Positions 29,506 through 35,915 of a stretch of 37,483 nt of DNA are shown piece by piece; position 1 is the first letter of the stretch, and each line of letters starts with the position of its first letter. The notes beneath the pieces are model-generated. The model was not told the DNA's origin and searched no databases. It saw only the letters and a list, made by a program, of their open reading frames with translations. A program made the translations under genes and the position numbers. Source of the DNA: Oscillospiraceae bacterium. Lineage in GTDB: Bacteria; Bacillota; Clostridia; UMGS1810. Where the stretch lies: assembly GCA_015069095.1 (NCBI GenBank), contig SVJH01000020.1, positions 1 through 37,483 of the forward strand, in the 5' to 3' direction.

Positions 29506-30252
29506 ATGTTTAAAAATTTATTCAAAAAAAGTAAAGTTAATGATCATGCAAGAGATTACTCAAACGTAATAATTACTGACAAATCAGATTTTTCACTTCT
29601 TGAAGCATATAAAACAACTCGTACTAATTTAACATATTCTTTAATGAATTCCGAAGATAAGTGTAAAAAAATTATCTTTACTTCATCAATTCCGTCAGAG
29701 GGTAAAACTGTAAGCTGTATAAATACCGCTATTGCATTTGGAATGGCAGGCAGTAAAGTTCTTGTTATTGATGCCGATCTTAGAAAACCAAAATTACATG
29801 TATGTCTTAATTTATCAAATGAAACAGGTCTTACAAATTACATAGTTGGTATGGAAAAAACAAGTGATGTAATTCAGACTACAGAGTATGGCATAGATTG
29901 TATAACTGCGGGACATATTCCGCCAAATCCTTCGGAATTGTTGGCATCTCCTAAAATGAACGAATTGTTTATAGAAACTTCTGAAAAATACGATTATATA
30001 TTTATTGATATGCCACCGGCTACAATTGTTACTGACCCTGTGTCTTTATCGAAATATGTAACTGGTGTAGTTTTAGTTGTAAGACAGAATTATACAAACA
30101 AGGATTATCTTGATAAAGCGGTTTCTAATTTAAAATTTGCAAATGCTAACATCCTTGGTATTTTGCTTAATGATGTAGAAACTTCTGACAGATATTATTT
30201 GAGCAGATATAGATATAAAAGATATTCATATAAATACAGATATTACGAATAA
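29506..30252 (+). CDS. Bacterial tyrosine kinase, CpsD/CapB/YwqD family
   Basis: Cytosolic BY-kinase that controls polysaccharide polymerisation and autophosphorylates on a C-terminal tyrosine cluster. Motifs: LLEAYKTTRTNL, Walker A SSIPSEGKTVSCINTA, Walker A' VLVIDADLRKP and Walker B YDYIFIDMPP. The last 21 residues contain nine Tyr, interleaved with Arg and Lys. The 248-residue length fits Gram-positive kinases that need a separate membrane activator (CapA/Wzz domain), but none is encoded next to it. The ATG at 29506 follows AAAGGTGA. Confidence 0.93.
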   Translation: MFKNLFKKSKVNDHARDYSNVIITDKSDFSLLEAYKTTRTNLTYSLMNSEDKCKKIIFTSSIPSEGKTVSCINTAIAFGMAGSKVLVIDADLRKPKLHVCLNLSNETGLTNYIVGMEKTSDVIQTTEYGIDCITAGHIPPNPSELLASPKMNELFIETSEKYDYIFIDMPPATIVTDPVSLSKYVTGVVLVVRQNYTNKDYLDKAVSNLKFANANILGILLNDVETSDRYYLSRYRYKRYSYKYRYYE

Positions 30253-30263
30253 GGAGTACTTTT

Positions 30264-30977
30264 GTGATAGATTTTCATACACATATTCTTCCCGGGCTTG
30301 ACGATGGAGCTGAATCTATACAGATATCTCTTGAAATGTTACAAATGGAGCTTTCTCAAGGGGTAAATACTGTAGTAGCGACTCCTCATTTTTCTTTTGA
30401 TAAAATTTCTGTTGATGATTTTTTAGAACTTCGCGATAATTCATACAATACCATAAAAACATATGCACAAGAAAAAAATGTACCTGTACCGGAAATTATT
30501 CTTGGTGCCGAAGTTAAATTATCGCCACACATTAGCAAAAGAGATTCATTAGAAAAGTTGTGTATTGGCTCTACAAATATAATTCTTTTGGAAATGCCAT
30601 ATCATAATTGGCATGAGAGCTGGGTATTTGATGAAATTTTTGCAATAATTGTTTCAAAAAAACTAATACCGGTTATTGCACATGTAGACAGGTATATAGA
30701 AAAAAAGAAAGATTTTGATAAATTCCAAAAACTTTTTAGAATGGATTTAAATCTACAAATTGATTTAGATAGATATCCTTCGCGTCATAGCAAAAAGATT
30801 ATTGACAAACTAATCAAAGAAGAACTTGTTCATATTGTTGCTTCTGATTGCCATGATACGGGTTCTCGTGCTCCGATGTTAAAAGAAAAACTTGATTTGA
30901 TAAGAAAAAAACATGGTATTAAAGTTGTAAATTCCTTTATGGAAAATGCAGTAGTATTATTAAATTCACAAAAATAG
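30264..30977 (+). CDS. PHP-type tyrosine-protein phosphatase, CpsB/CapC/YwqE family
   Basis: Manganese-dependent phosphatase that reverses phosphorylation of the preceding kinase. Metal-binding blocks: DFHTHILPGLDDGA, VVATPHFS, GAEVKL, AHVDRY and VASDCHDTGSRAPM. The 237-residue length is typical. It uses a GTG start behind AAGGAG, 11 bp after the kinase stop, and is closed by a terminator. Confidence 0.94.
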   Translation: MIDFHTHILPGLDDGAESIQISLEMLQMELSQGVNTVVATPHFSFDKISVDDFLELRDNSYNTIKTYAQEKNVPVPEIILGAEVKLSPHISKRDSLEKLCIGSTNIILLEMPYHNWHESWVFDEIFAIIVSKKLIPVIAHVDRYIEKKKDFDKFQKLFRMDLNLQIDLDRYPSRHSKKIIDKLIKEELVHIVASDCHDTGSRAPMLKEKLDLIRKKHGIKVVNSFMENAVVLLNSQK

Positions 30978-31007
30978 CACATATGTCAACACGATATATG
31001 TGTTTTT
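30977..31007 (+). terminator. Intrinsic terminator after the phosphatase gene
   Basis: Stem GCACATAT / ATATGTGT (30977-30984, 30996-31003) with an 11-nt loop, running into TTTTT. It separates the kinase/phosphatase unit from trmK. Confidence 0.7.
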
Positions 31008-31026
31008 ATATAAGGTAGTGTAAAAA

Positions 31027-31716
31027 ATGAAACTTACAAATAGATTGATGACCGTAGCATCATGTGTTGATAAGTGCGATACATTGGTTGATATTGGAAC
31101 AGACCATGCATATATTCCTATTTACTGTTTGGAAAATAATATATGTAATAGGGCGATCGCTTGCGATATAAATCAAGGTCCACTTGATATTGCCGACAAA
31201 AATATAAAAAATTATGGCTTGAAAGATAGAATTATCACTCGTATATCGAACGGTCTTGAAAACTATGTGAAGGGCGAAGCCGAAAACATAATTATCGCTG
31301 GTATGGGTGGCCTTTTAATAAACGAAATATTGATAAGCGGGATTGATAAAATTACCGATGATACAATGCTTGTTTTGCAACCTATGATTGCAGTCTATGA
31401 AGTAAGAAAATTTCTATGTGATAATAATTTTATTATAGTTGACGAAAAACTTGCAAAAGAAGATAATAAAATATATAATATTATTAAATGTAAAAAAGGT
31501 TATGAATGTCTTTCGGAATATGAGATGTATGTTGGAAAGAAACTTTTAGAAAACAATGATAAATTACTAAAAGAACATATGGAAAAGAAAATTTATACAA
31601 TTTCAAAAGTAATTTGTGGACTTGAAAAATCTTTTGATAAAGAAGATGAAATATTGCAAAATAAAAAAATACTTTCTTACTATAAAAGTGCGTGGGAGGG
31701 AAGAAAAAGTGTATAA
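31027..31716 (+). CDS. trmK: tRNA adenine-22 N1-methyltransferase TrmK
   Basis: Methylates A22 in the D-arm region of tRNAs; a Gram-positive family. The SAM motif VDIGTDHAYIPIYCL, the acidic motif AIACDINQGPL and IIAGMGGLLINEIL match TrmK. The 229-residue length is typical. Its 3' end overlaps the NIF3 gene by 8 bp, a pairing that is common in Firmicutes (trmK-yqfO). Confidence 0.93.
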   Translation: MKLTNRLMTVASCVDKCDTLVDIGTDHAYIPIYCLENNICNRAIACDINQGPLDIADKNIKNYGLKDRIITRISNGLENYVKGEAENIIIAGMGGLLINEILISGIDKITDDTMLVLQPMIAVYEVRKFLCDNNFIIVDEKLAKEDNKIYNIIKCKKGYECLSEYEMYVGKKLLENNDKLLKEHMEKKIYTISKVICGLEKSFDKEDEILQNKKILSYYKSAWEGRKSV

Positions 31717-32503
31717 AGTTAGTGATGTGATTTCTGTTATTGAAAATATCGCACCTTTATCTTTTGCATGTGAATGGGACAATGTCGGACTTCTTATTGG
31801 CAACAGGGAAACTACTGTAAAAAATGTTCTTCTTACGCTTGATGTTGATGAATTTGTCGTGGATGAAGCAATCCAAAAAGGTTGTAATTTAATATTATCG
31901 CATCATCCTCTTATATTTCATCCAGTTAAAAGATTAAATGAGGAAAATATATCAGAAAAAGTAATTATGAAGCTAATTAAAAATGATATTAGTTTGTATA
32001 GTGCTCATACAAATCTTGATGTAGCGCCGGGCGGTCTTAATGATTACATGGCGTCAAAACTTGAGTTGAATAACACAAAGATACTTGAAATATCAGGTGT
32101 TAGTGATAAAGGTGAATACGGGTTTGGTCGTTATGCAGTACTTGATGCACCACTTACAATGAATAAGATTATCGAGAAATGTAAATCTGTATTTAATTTA
32201 AATGTTTCAAAATTTGTAGGAAATCCGGATGATTTAATAAGAACCGTTGCAGTTAACTGCGGTGGTGGAGCAGGTAGCATAGACAGTTGTTTTAATAAAA
32301 ACATCGATTTATTTATAAGTGGCGATTTTAAATATAATATTTTGCGAGATGCTTATGAGAACAAACTAAATGTAATTGACGTGGGACATTATAATAGCGA
32401 GCATATTGTAATTGATTTATTTTATGAAATATTATCAAAAAATCTTACTGATATAAACTTAACAAAAAGTGAAAAAAATATTGATTTTATAAAATATTTA
32501 TGA
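31709..32503 (+). CDS. NIF3-like dinuclear metal-center protein (YqfO group)
   Basis: Member of the NIF3/DUF34 family, hexameric proteins with a two-metal site and no firmly agreed substrate. Metal-binding segments: EWDNVGLLIG, LSHHPLIFHPVKRL, YSAHTNLDVAPGGLND, and the C-terminal DVGHYNSE. At 264 residues it is the short form without the central insertion found in B. subtilis YqfO. The GTG at 31709 is chosen because GGAGGGAAG lies just upstream and this places the normal N terminus. Confidence 0.92.
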   Translation: MYKVSDVISVIENIAPLSFACEWDNVGLLIGNRETTVKNVLLTLDVDEFVVDEAIQKGCNLILSHHPLIFHPVKRLNEENISEKVIMKLIKNDISLYSAHTNLDVAPGGLNDYMASKLELNNTKILEISGVSDKGEYGFGRYAVLDAPLTMNKIIEKCKSVFNLNVSKFVGNPDDLIRTVAVNCGGGAGSIDSCFNKNIDLFISGDFKYNILRDAYENKLNVIDVGHYNSEHIVIDLFYEILSKNLTDINLTKSEKNIDFIKYL

Positions 32504-32837
32504 GTAAACTAAATAGTCGCAGATACAATTCGAAAGAATGTATATGAGGAAAGTCCGGGCATCACAGGGCAGGGTGCCGGGTAACTCCCGGTGGAGGCAA
32601 CTCTAAGGAAAGTGCAACAGAAAAGAACCGCCGTAATTACGGTAAGGATGAAAAGGTGAGGTAAGAGCTCACCGCTGATTGGGTAATCAATCTGGCGTGT
32701 AAACCCCACTCGATGCAACACCGCAAAAAGAGAATTATATTTGCCCGATATCTCTAAAGGTGGCTTGAGTTATACAGAGATGTATAACCTAGATAGATGA
32801 CTATTTTAAACGACAGAACCCGGCTTATTGTTTGCTC
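32502..32837 (+). ncRNA. rnpB: RNase P RNA, probably A-type
   Basis: Catalytic RNA that trims the 5' ends of tRNA precursors. Universal core elements are visible: GAGGAAAGTCCGGGC near 32547, GTGCAACAGAAA near 32613, GTGTAAACCCCACTCGATGC near 32697 and GACAGAACCCGGCTTAT near 32812. Helix P1 pairs GAGTAAAC (32502-32509) with GTTTGCTC (32830-32837), and P2 pairs ATAGTC (32513-32518) with GACTAT (32799-32804). The GUAAACCCCAC region looks A-type rather than Bacillus B-type. The 5' end falls inside the NIF3 stop codon, so the RNA either uses a promoter within that gene or is processed from its transcript. Confidence 0.95.
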
Positions 32838-32854
32838 ATTTATATGAATTTATC

Positions 32855-32893
32855 CTCTTAATTAGATTTCTTAAATTTAATTAAGAGTTTTTT
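32855..32893 (+). terminator. Intrinsic terminator of rnpB
   Basis: A 10-bp stem CTCTTAATTA / TAATTAAGAG (32855-32864, 32878-32887) with a 13-nt loop and six Ts. Confidence 0.9.
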
Positions 32894-32950
32894 ATTTGAT
32901 GAATATAAGTAATTTTAGAGAAAATGAAAAACGAAAAGCTAAAAGTACAA

Positions 32951-32994
32951 AAAGAAACGACAATTTTCTTATCGAAAGTTGTCGTTTCTTTTTT
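32951..32994. terminator. Long bidirectional hairpin terminator beside the tRNA-Pro fragment
   Basis: An 18-bp stem (arms 32951-32968 and 32974-32991, one G-U pair) with a 5-nt loop. T-runs follow on both strands. On the minus strand it starts right after the encoded CCA end of the tRNA fragment, so it is most simply the original terminator of that tRNA gene. Confidence 0.85.
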
Positions 32995-33039
32995 GGTCGG
33001 AATGACAGGATTTGAACCTGCGACCTCTGCGTCCCGAAC
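32994..33039 (-). pseudogene. 3' half of a tRNA-Pro(CGG) gene, probable attachment-site remnant
   Basis: Read on the minus strand, this segment contains the anticodon loop TTCGGGA (anticodon CGG), the 3' anticodon strand, an intact T-arm (GCAGG TTCAAAT CCTGT), the 3' acceptor strand and an encoded CCA. Upstream of the loop (above 33039) the D-arm and 5' acceptor strand are absent and the 5' anticodon strand no longer pairs properly. A tRNA cut precisely at the anticodon, with its own terminator still attached, is what remains on the chromosomal side after an element integrates into a tRNA 3' end. It cannot be a working tRNA as it stands. Confidence 0.85.
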
Positions 33040-33249
33040 ACGCTCTAAAGCCTGATATATAGCGGTTTTTGCTTTTTTTAGCCCTTTCCGCTACATTCAA
33101 CATACTCTTTGGACATCTTATCTCCACTGTTTCCATATACTCCAGATCTAACTGTGGGATAACATGTGGTCAAAAACATTATCCGCATTAAGATTTTCCT
33201 AATGGAATTATAACATGTAGTACATGGAATTTCTGGAATTGTCAATAAA
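33040..33249. other. Non-coding accessory stretch between the tRNA remnant and the insertion sequence
   Basis: No convincing gene. On the minus strand there is an extended -10 sequence (TGTTATAAT at 33207-33215), overlapped by the perfect palindrome CATGTAGTACATG (33214-33226), and three copies of GGAATT at 33204, 33226 and 33235. A 55-codon minus-strand frame starts at 33136 and runs through the tRNA remnant to 32969; I do not recognise its product. It is probably the end of the integrated element, later split by the insertion sequence. Confidence 0.5.
33246..33249. repeat. Target-site duplication TAAA, left copy
   Basis: TAAA at 33246-33249 matches TAAA at 34529-34532 immediately outside the other end of the insertion sequence. 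IS3-family elements typically duplicate 3-5 bp. Confidence 0.65.
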
Positions 33250-33288
33250 TGTATAGTCGAGCATCACGCGAAATTTTTGATATCGAGT

Positions 33289-34197
33289 TTATGCAGCTTG
33301 TTTTAAATGCTGTTTGCGATATTCAACCGGAGGTAATCCTGCCGGGTTGAAACTGGTAATTCTTAATGTGTTGTAATAGGCAAATATATATCTGAATACA
33401 ACTCTTTTGACTTGTTCTTTTGTCATTGTATGAGTAGGCAGACGGTATATTTTTTCTTTTTTAAGTGTGGCAAAGAAGCTTTCCATTCTTGCATTATCAA
33501 AGCATTTTCCTGTGCTACTCAGACTTTGTATCATTCCGTACTTTGATAATATAGAACGAAATGCATCACTCGTATATTGACATCCTCTATCACTGTGGAG
33601 TATTACACCCTGAAGATTGCCATATCTTTGCTTTAATTGATTTACGGTATCTATGCACAATTCCTTTTTCATATTATCTCTCATTTCAAGTGCCACAATT
33701 TCTCCGTTGTAGCAATCGAAAATTGGAGATATATACACTTTACCATCGCTGCATTGCACTTCGCTGATATCTGTAAGAAGCTTGGTTATCGGATATTTTG
33801 AAGAAAAATCTCTTTTAATAATATTTTCCTTTTCCTGAACCTCATCGGTTACTTTGGTAATACCATGTGGAGTTCTGCGATAGTGTAGCAAATGACCTTC
33901 TTGCATAGCACGATATACAGTTCTGCGACTGCATTTAATTTCTTTTTGATTTAATGCGGTTTGTATTCTGTCAACACCGTAATTATCATTATCAGGATGT
34001 TCATTAAGTGTATTTTGAATTTCGACCAAAAGAAGTTTGCGCTTGCTTAATTTATCACGGTTCTTTAACCAACGATAATATTCCGATTCATTAGCATTAA
34101 GTACTTTACAAAGCCGTTTTACGGTATATCTATGTTTGTTATTTAAAATATATAAATAACGCTCACTTGCTTTTACTTCTTTCGGTCTTTGGCGAAA
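33289..34197 (-). CDS. IS3-family transposase OrfB (DDE integrase core), made by -1 frameshifting
   Basis: Catalytic half of the transposase. Reading on the minus strand from the slippery site at 34200-34194, the frame is open for 302 residues. An N-terminal HTH_21-like region (RYTVKRLCKVLNANESEYYRW, given here as two blocks RYTVKRLCKVL and NANESEYYRW) leads to YGVDRIQ. The rve/DDE core follows, with catalytic Asp in LLTDISEVQ, Asp in LHSDRGCQYTS and Glu in NARMESFFATLKKE. There is no good independent start, so it is most likely produced only as an OrfAB fusion. Confidence 0.9.
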   Translation of the reverse strand, partial: FRQRPKEVKASERYLYILNNKHRYTVKRLCKVLNANESEYYRWLKNRDKLSKRKLLLVEIQNTLNEHPDNDNYGVDRIQTALNQKEIKCSRRTVYRAMQEGHLLHYRRTPHGITKVTDEVQEKENIIKRDFSSKYPITKLLTDISEVQCSDGKVYISPIFDCYNGEIVALEMRDNMKKELCIDTVNQLKQRYGNLQGVILHSDRGCQYTSDAFRSILSKYGMIQSLSSTGKCFDNARMESFFATLKKEKIYRLPTHTMTKEQVKRVVFRYIFAYYNTLRITSFNPAGLPPVEYRKQHLKQAA

Positions 34198-34466
34198 AAA
34201 CCGAGTGCATCCTTTAGAATTTCATTAGCTTGCTTGAGTTCCATATTTTCTCTTTCAAGCTCACGAATACGTCTTTCTTCAGGAGTTTCAGGTTCTTTAT
34301 GTTTCATAATTGATACGCCTGTTTTACGCTCAATATTGCGTTTGCACCGCCAATTAGAAGGAGTATAGTATGGTAATCCTAATTGATTAGCAGCTTTTCT
34401 TAATCCAATTTCATCGGATAATCGAAGCGCTTCTTCTCTGAATTGATCACTGTAAGTCATCGGCAT
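34173..34466 (-). CDS. IS3-family transposase OrfA (HTH and leucine-zipper subunit)
   Basis: DNA-binding half of the transposase: an HTH_Tnp_1-type helix-turn-helix (YSDQFREEALRL, AANQLGLPYYTPSNWR) and a C-terminal coiled coil (RRIRELERENMELKQANEIL). The ATG at 34466 lies eight bases after AGGTG; an in-frame GTG at 34475 is less well placed. The last codons overlap OrfB, and the run T_TTT_TTC near its end allows the -1 shift that joins the two frames. Confidence 0.9.
   Translation of the reverse strand: MPMTYSDQFREEALRLSDEIGLRKAANQLGLPYYTPSNWRCKRNIERKTGVSIMKHKEPETPEERRIRELERENMELKQANEILKDALGFFAKDRKK
34194..34200 (-). promoter_or_regulatory. Programmed -1 ribosomal frameshift heptamer T_TTT_TTC
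   Basis: On the minus strand the OrfA frame reads GGT TTT TTC GCC; slipping back one base gives TTT CGC CAA, which opens OrfB. The heptamer has the X_XXY_YYZ form used by many IS3-family elements. Confidence 0.8.
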
Positions 34467-34492
34467 TTGATTCACACCTTTCTGATTTTTCT

Positions 34493-34521
34493 ATTATATC
34501 AGAATTTCGTGTCTTTGTCGA
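34493..34521 (-). promoter_or_regulatory. Transposase promoter within the insertion sequence
   Basis: On the minus strand TCGACA (34516-34521, within the terminal repeat), a 17-bp spacer and TATAAT (34493-34498), about 27 bp ahead of the OrfA ATG. Confidence 0.7.
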
Positions 34522-34528
34522 CTGTACT

Positions 34529-34532
34529 TAAA
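34529..34532. repeat. Target-site duplication TAAA, right copy
   Basis: Partner of TAAA at 33246-33249; marks the right outer edge of the insertion sequence. Confidence 0.65.
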
Positions 34533-34618
34533 GTATAACACTCCATTCTTGAGCCAATTACAACAAAGCGAACTATAATAGCTATATCAAAATTTGACGC
34601 ACCTTAAACAAAGAAAAG

Positions 34619-34655
34619 GCGAGATTAAGATTTTCGAATCAATCTCGCTTGTTTT
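34619..34655. terminator. Hairpin terminator with a TTCG loop between the insertion sequence and the restriction genes
   Basis: An 8-bp stem GCGAGATT / AATCTCGC (34619-34626, 34641-34648) is extended by GATT-TTCG-AATC with a 2-nt bulge, followed by TTGTTTTA. No complete gene reads into it on the plus strand, so it insulates the restriction cluster or is left from a lost gene. Confidence 0.75.
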
Positions 34656-34719
34656 ATGTCCAAAATATAGTATTATTAAATTTAAATTTATTCAAAATGG
34701 AGAAAATTGCGTTTTGGTA

Positions 34720-34748
34720 TTGCTTTTGTTCTAGTTTTAGAATATAAT
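34720..34748 (+). promoter_or_regulatory. SigA-type promoter of the methyltransferase with an inverted repeat in the spacer
   Basis: TTGCTT at 34720-34725, a 17-bp spacer and TATAAT at 34743-34748. Inside the spacer TTCTA-gttt-TAGAA (34729-34742) is a perfect inverted repeat, and TAGAAT recurs at 34748-34753, ten bases after the first copy. A protein bound here would block the promoter. Confidence 0.75.
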
Positions 34749-34777
34749 AGAATTATCAAAACAAGGAGAGAAAAACT

Positions 34778-35845
34778 ATGGACTATATGACTGCAAGAGA
34801 AGCAGCTGATAAATGGGGCATATCCCAAAGACGAGTTGCTGTGCTGTGTTCTGAGAATAGAATAGAAAATGCCGCGCGGTTGGGAAATATGTGGATTATC
34901 CCTAATAACGCCGAAAAGCCAATCGACGCAAGAAGCACTCGATACAACATGAGTACCGATAAATGCGTTAAGCCATTTCTAAAATGGGCAGGCGGAAAAG
35001 GTCAGTTGATTAGGGAAATTGAAAAATATTATCCATTCGGATCAACAATAACTAAGTATGCCGAACCCTTCGTAGGCGGAGGTGCTGTTCTCTTCGATAT
35101 ATTAAACAAGCACAAAGTTAATGAAATATATATTAGCGATACAAATGCCGAACTAATAAATGCATATAAAATAGTAAGAGATAGGATTGATGAACTAATC
35201 GAGTTACTTCAAGCATATCAGGCAGAGTATATACCCCTTACTACTGAGGAAAGAAAAGAATACTATATTAGAAAAAGAGAATCATTCAACGAACTAAAGG
35301 TAAATGGGAATGAGAAAACAAACATTGAAAAAGCAGCACTGATGATATTCCTTAATAAGACATGCTTTAATGGATTGTATCGAGTGAATAAAAAGGGATT
35401 ATTCAATGTCCCAATGGGTTCTTATAAAAATCCTATGATATGTGATGAGGATAACCTAAGAAGGGTATCTTGTAAACTTCAAAATGTAACAATAGTGTGT
35501 GGAGATTACAGAGAGTCAAGAGACTTCATTGATGAGAATACATTCGTGTACTTCGATCCGCCATATAGACCGATAACGGATACAGCAAGCTTTACTGCCT
35601 ACACCGAGAACTTGTTTAACGATGAAGAGCAAATAGAACTTGCAAGATTTGTAGATGAAATGCATAAAAAAGGAGCTAAGATAGTCGTAAGTAATTCTGA
35701 TCCTAAAAATTCAAATACAGAAGATGACTTCTTCGATAATATCTATAAAGCACATAAAATCAAAAGGGTTGAAGCTACGAGGATGATAAATTGCAATAGC
35801 GAAGCTCGTGGCAAGATTAGAGAATTGCTAATATCAAACTACTAA
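34778..35845 (+). CDS. Dam-family DNA adenine methyltransferase with fused N-terminal HTH domain
   Basis: Type II N6-adenine methyltransferase, probably GATC-specific. Residues 1-55 form a helix-turn-helix of the MerR/excisionase sort (MTAREAADKWGISQRRVAVL, ARLGNMWIIP). The methyltransferase begins around residue 62: FLKWAGGKGQLI, SAM motif AEPFVGGGAVLFDI, the Dam-like target-recognition stretch RVNKKGLFNVPMGSYKNP, and the catalytic DPPY at about residues 260-263. The 355-residue total equals a Dam protein plus about 65 residues. An AAGGAG precedes the ATG. The HTH may let the enzyme repress its own promoter; that is inference. The next gene is the matching nuclease. Confidence 0.93.
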   Translation: MDYMTAREAADKWGISQRRVAVLCSENRIENAARLGNMWIIPNNAEKPIDARSTRYNMSTDKCVKPFLKWAGGKGQLIREIEKYYPFGSTITKYAEPFVGGGAVLFDILNKHKVNEIYISDTNAELINAYKIVRDRIDELIELLQAYQAEYIPLTTEERKEYYIRKRESFNELKVNGNEKTNIEKAALMIFLNKTCFNGLYRVNKKGLFNVPMGSYKNPMICDEDNLRRVSCKLQNVTIVCGDYRESRDFIDENTFVYFDPPYRPITDTASFTAYTENLFNDEEQIELARFVDEMHKKGAKIVVSNSDPKNSNTEDDFFDNIYKAHKIKRVEATRMINCNSEARGKIRELLISNY

Positions 35846-35868
35846 ACTTAAAATAACAAAATAAAACA

Positions 35869-35894
35869 ACACTGCGGACAAGGCTCTGCAGTGT
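35869..35894 (+). terminator. Short hairpin between methyltransferase and endonuclease genes
   Basis: A 7-bp stem ACACTGC / GCAGTGT (35869-35875, 35888-35894) with a 12-nt loop, then ATACTCTTT and the ribosome binding site of the endonuclease. With its poor T-run it could attenuate transcription so that less nuclease than methylase is made. Confidence 0.45.
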
Positions 35895-35915
35895 ATACTC
35901 TTTGGAGGTATAAAG

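Larger units (their letters stand above)
33250..34528 (-). mobile_element. Complete IS3-family insertion sequence
   Basis: A 1279-bp element with two overlapping transposase frames on the minus strand. The ends form an imperfect inverted repeat: 33250-33275 matches the reverse complement of 34503-34528 at about 20 of 26 positions, sharing GTA-AGTCGA near the tips and CGAAATT inside. A 4-bp TAAA duplication flanks both sides. Promoter, ribosome binding site, slippery site and all three catalytic acidic residues are present, so the element looks intact and possibly active. Confidence 0.9.

Noticed and set aside
32509-32721. A 70-codon open frame on the minus strand
   Set aside because: It lies entirely inside the RNase P RNA gene, whose conserved core is clear on the plus strand.
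32994-33090. A functional full-length tRNA on the minus strand
   Set aside because: Only the part from the anticodon loop to CCA is intact; no D-arm or 5' acceptor strand can be paired above 33039.
33210-33250. A TTGACA/TATAAT promoter on the minus strand beside the insertion sequence
   Set aside because: The two hexamers are about 27 bp apart, too far for one sigma-A promoter; only the extended -10 remains plausible.
33289-34029. OrfB of the insertion sequence as an independent gene starting with TTG at 34029
   Set aside because: Family residues continue in the same frame well upstream to the slippery site, so this start would cut off part of the protein.
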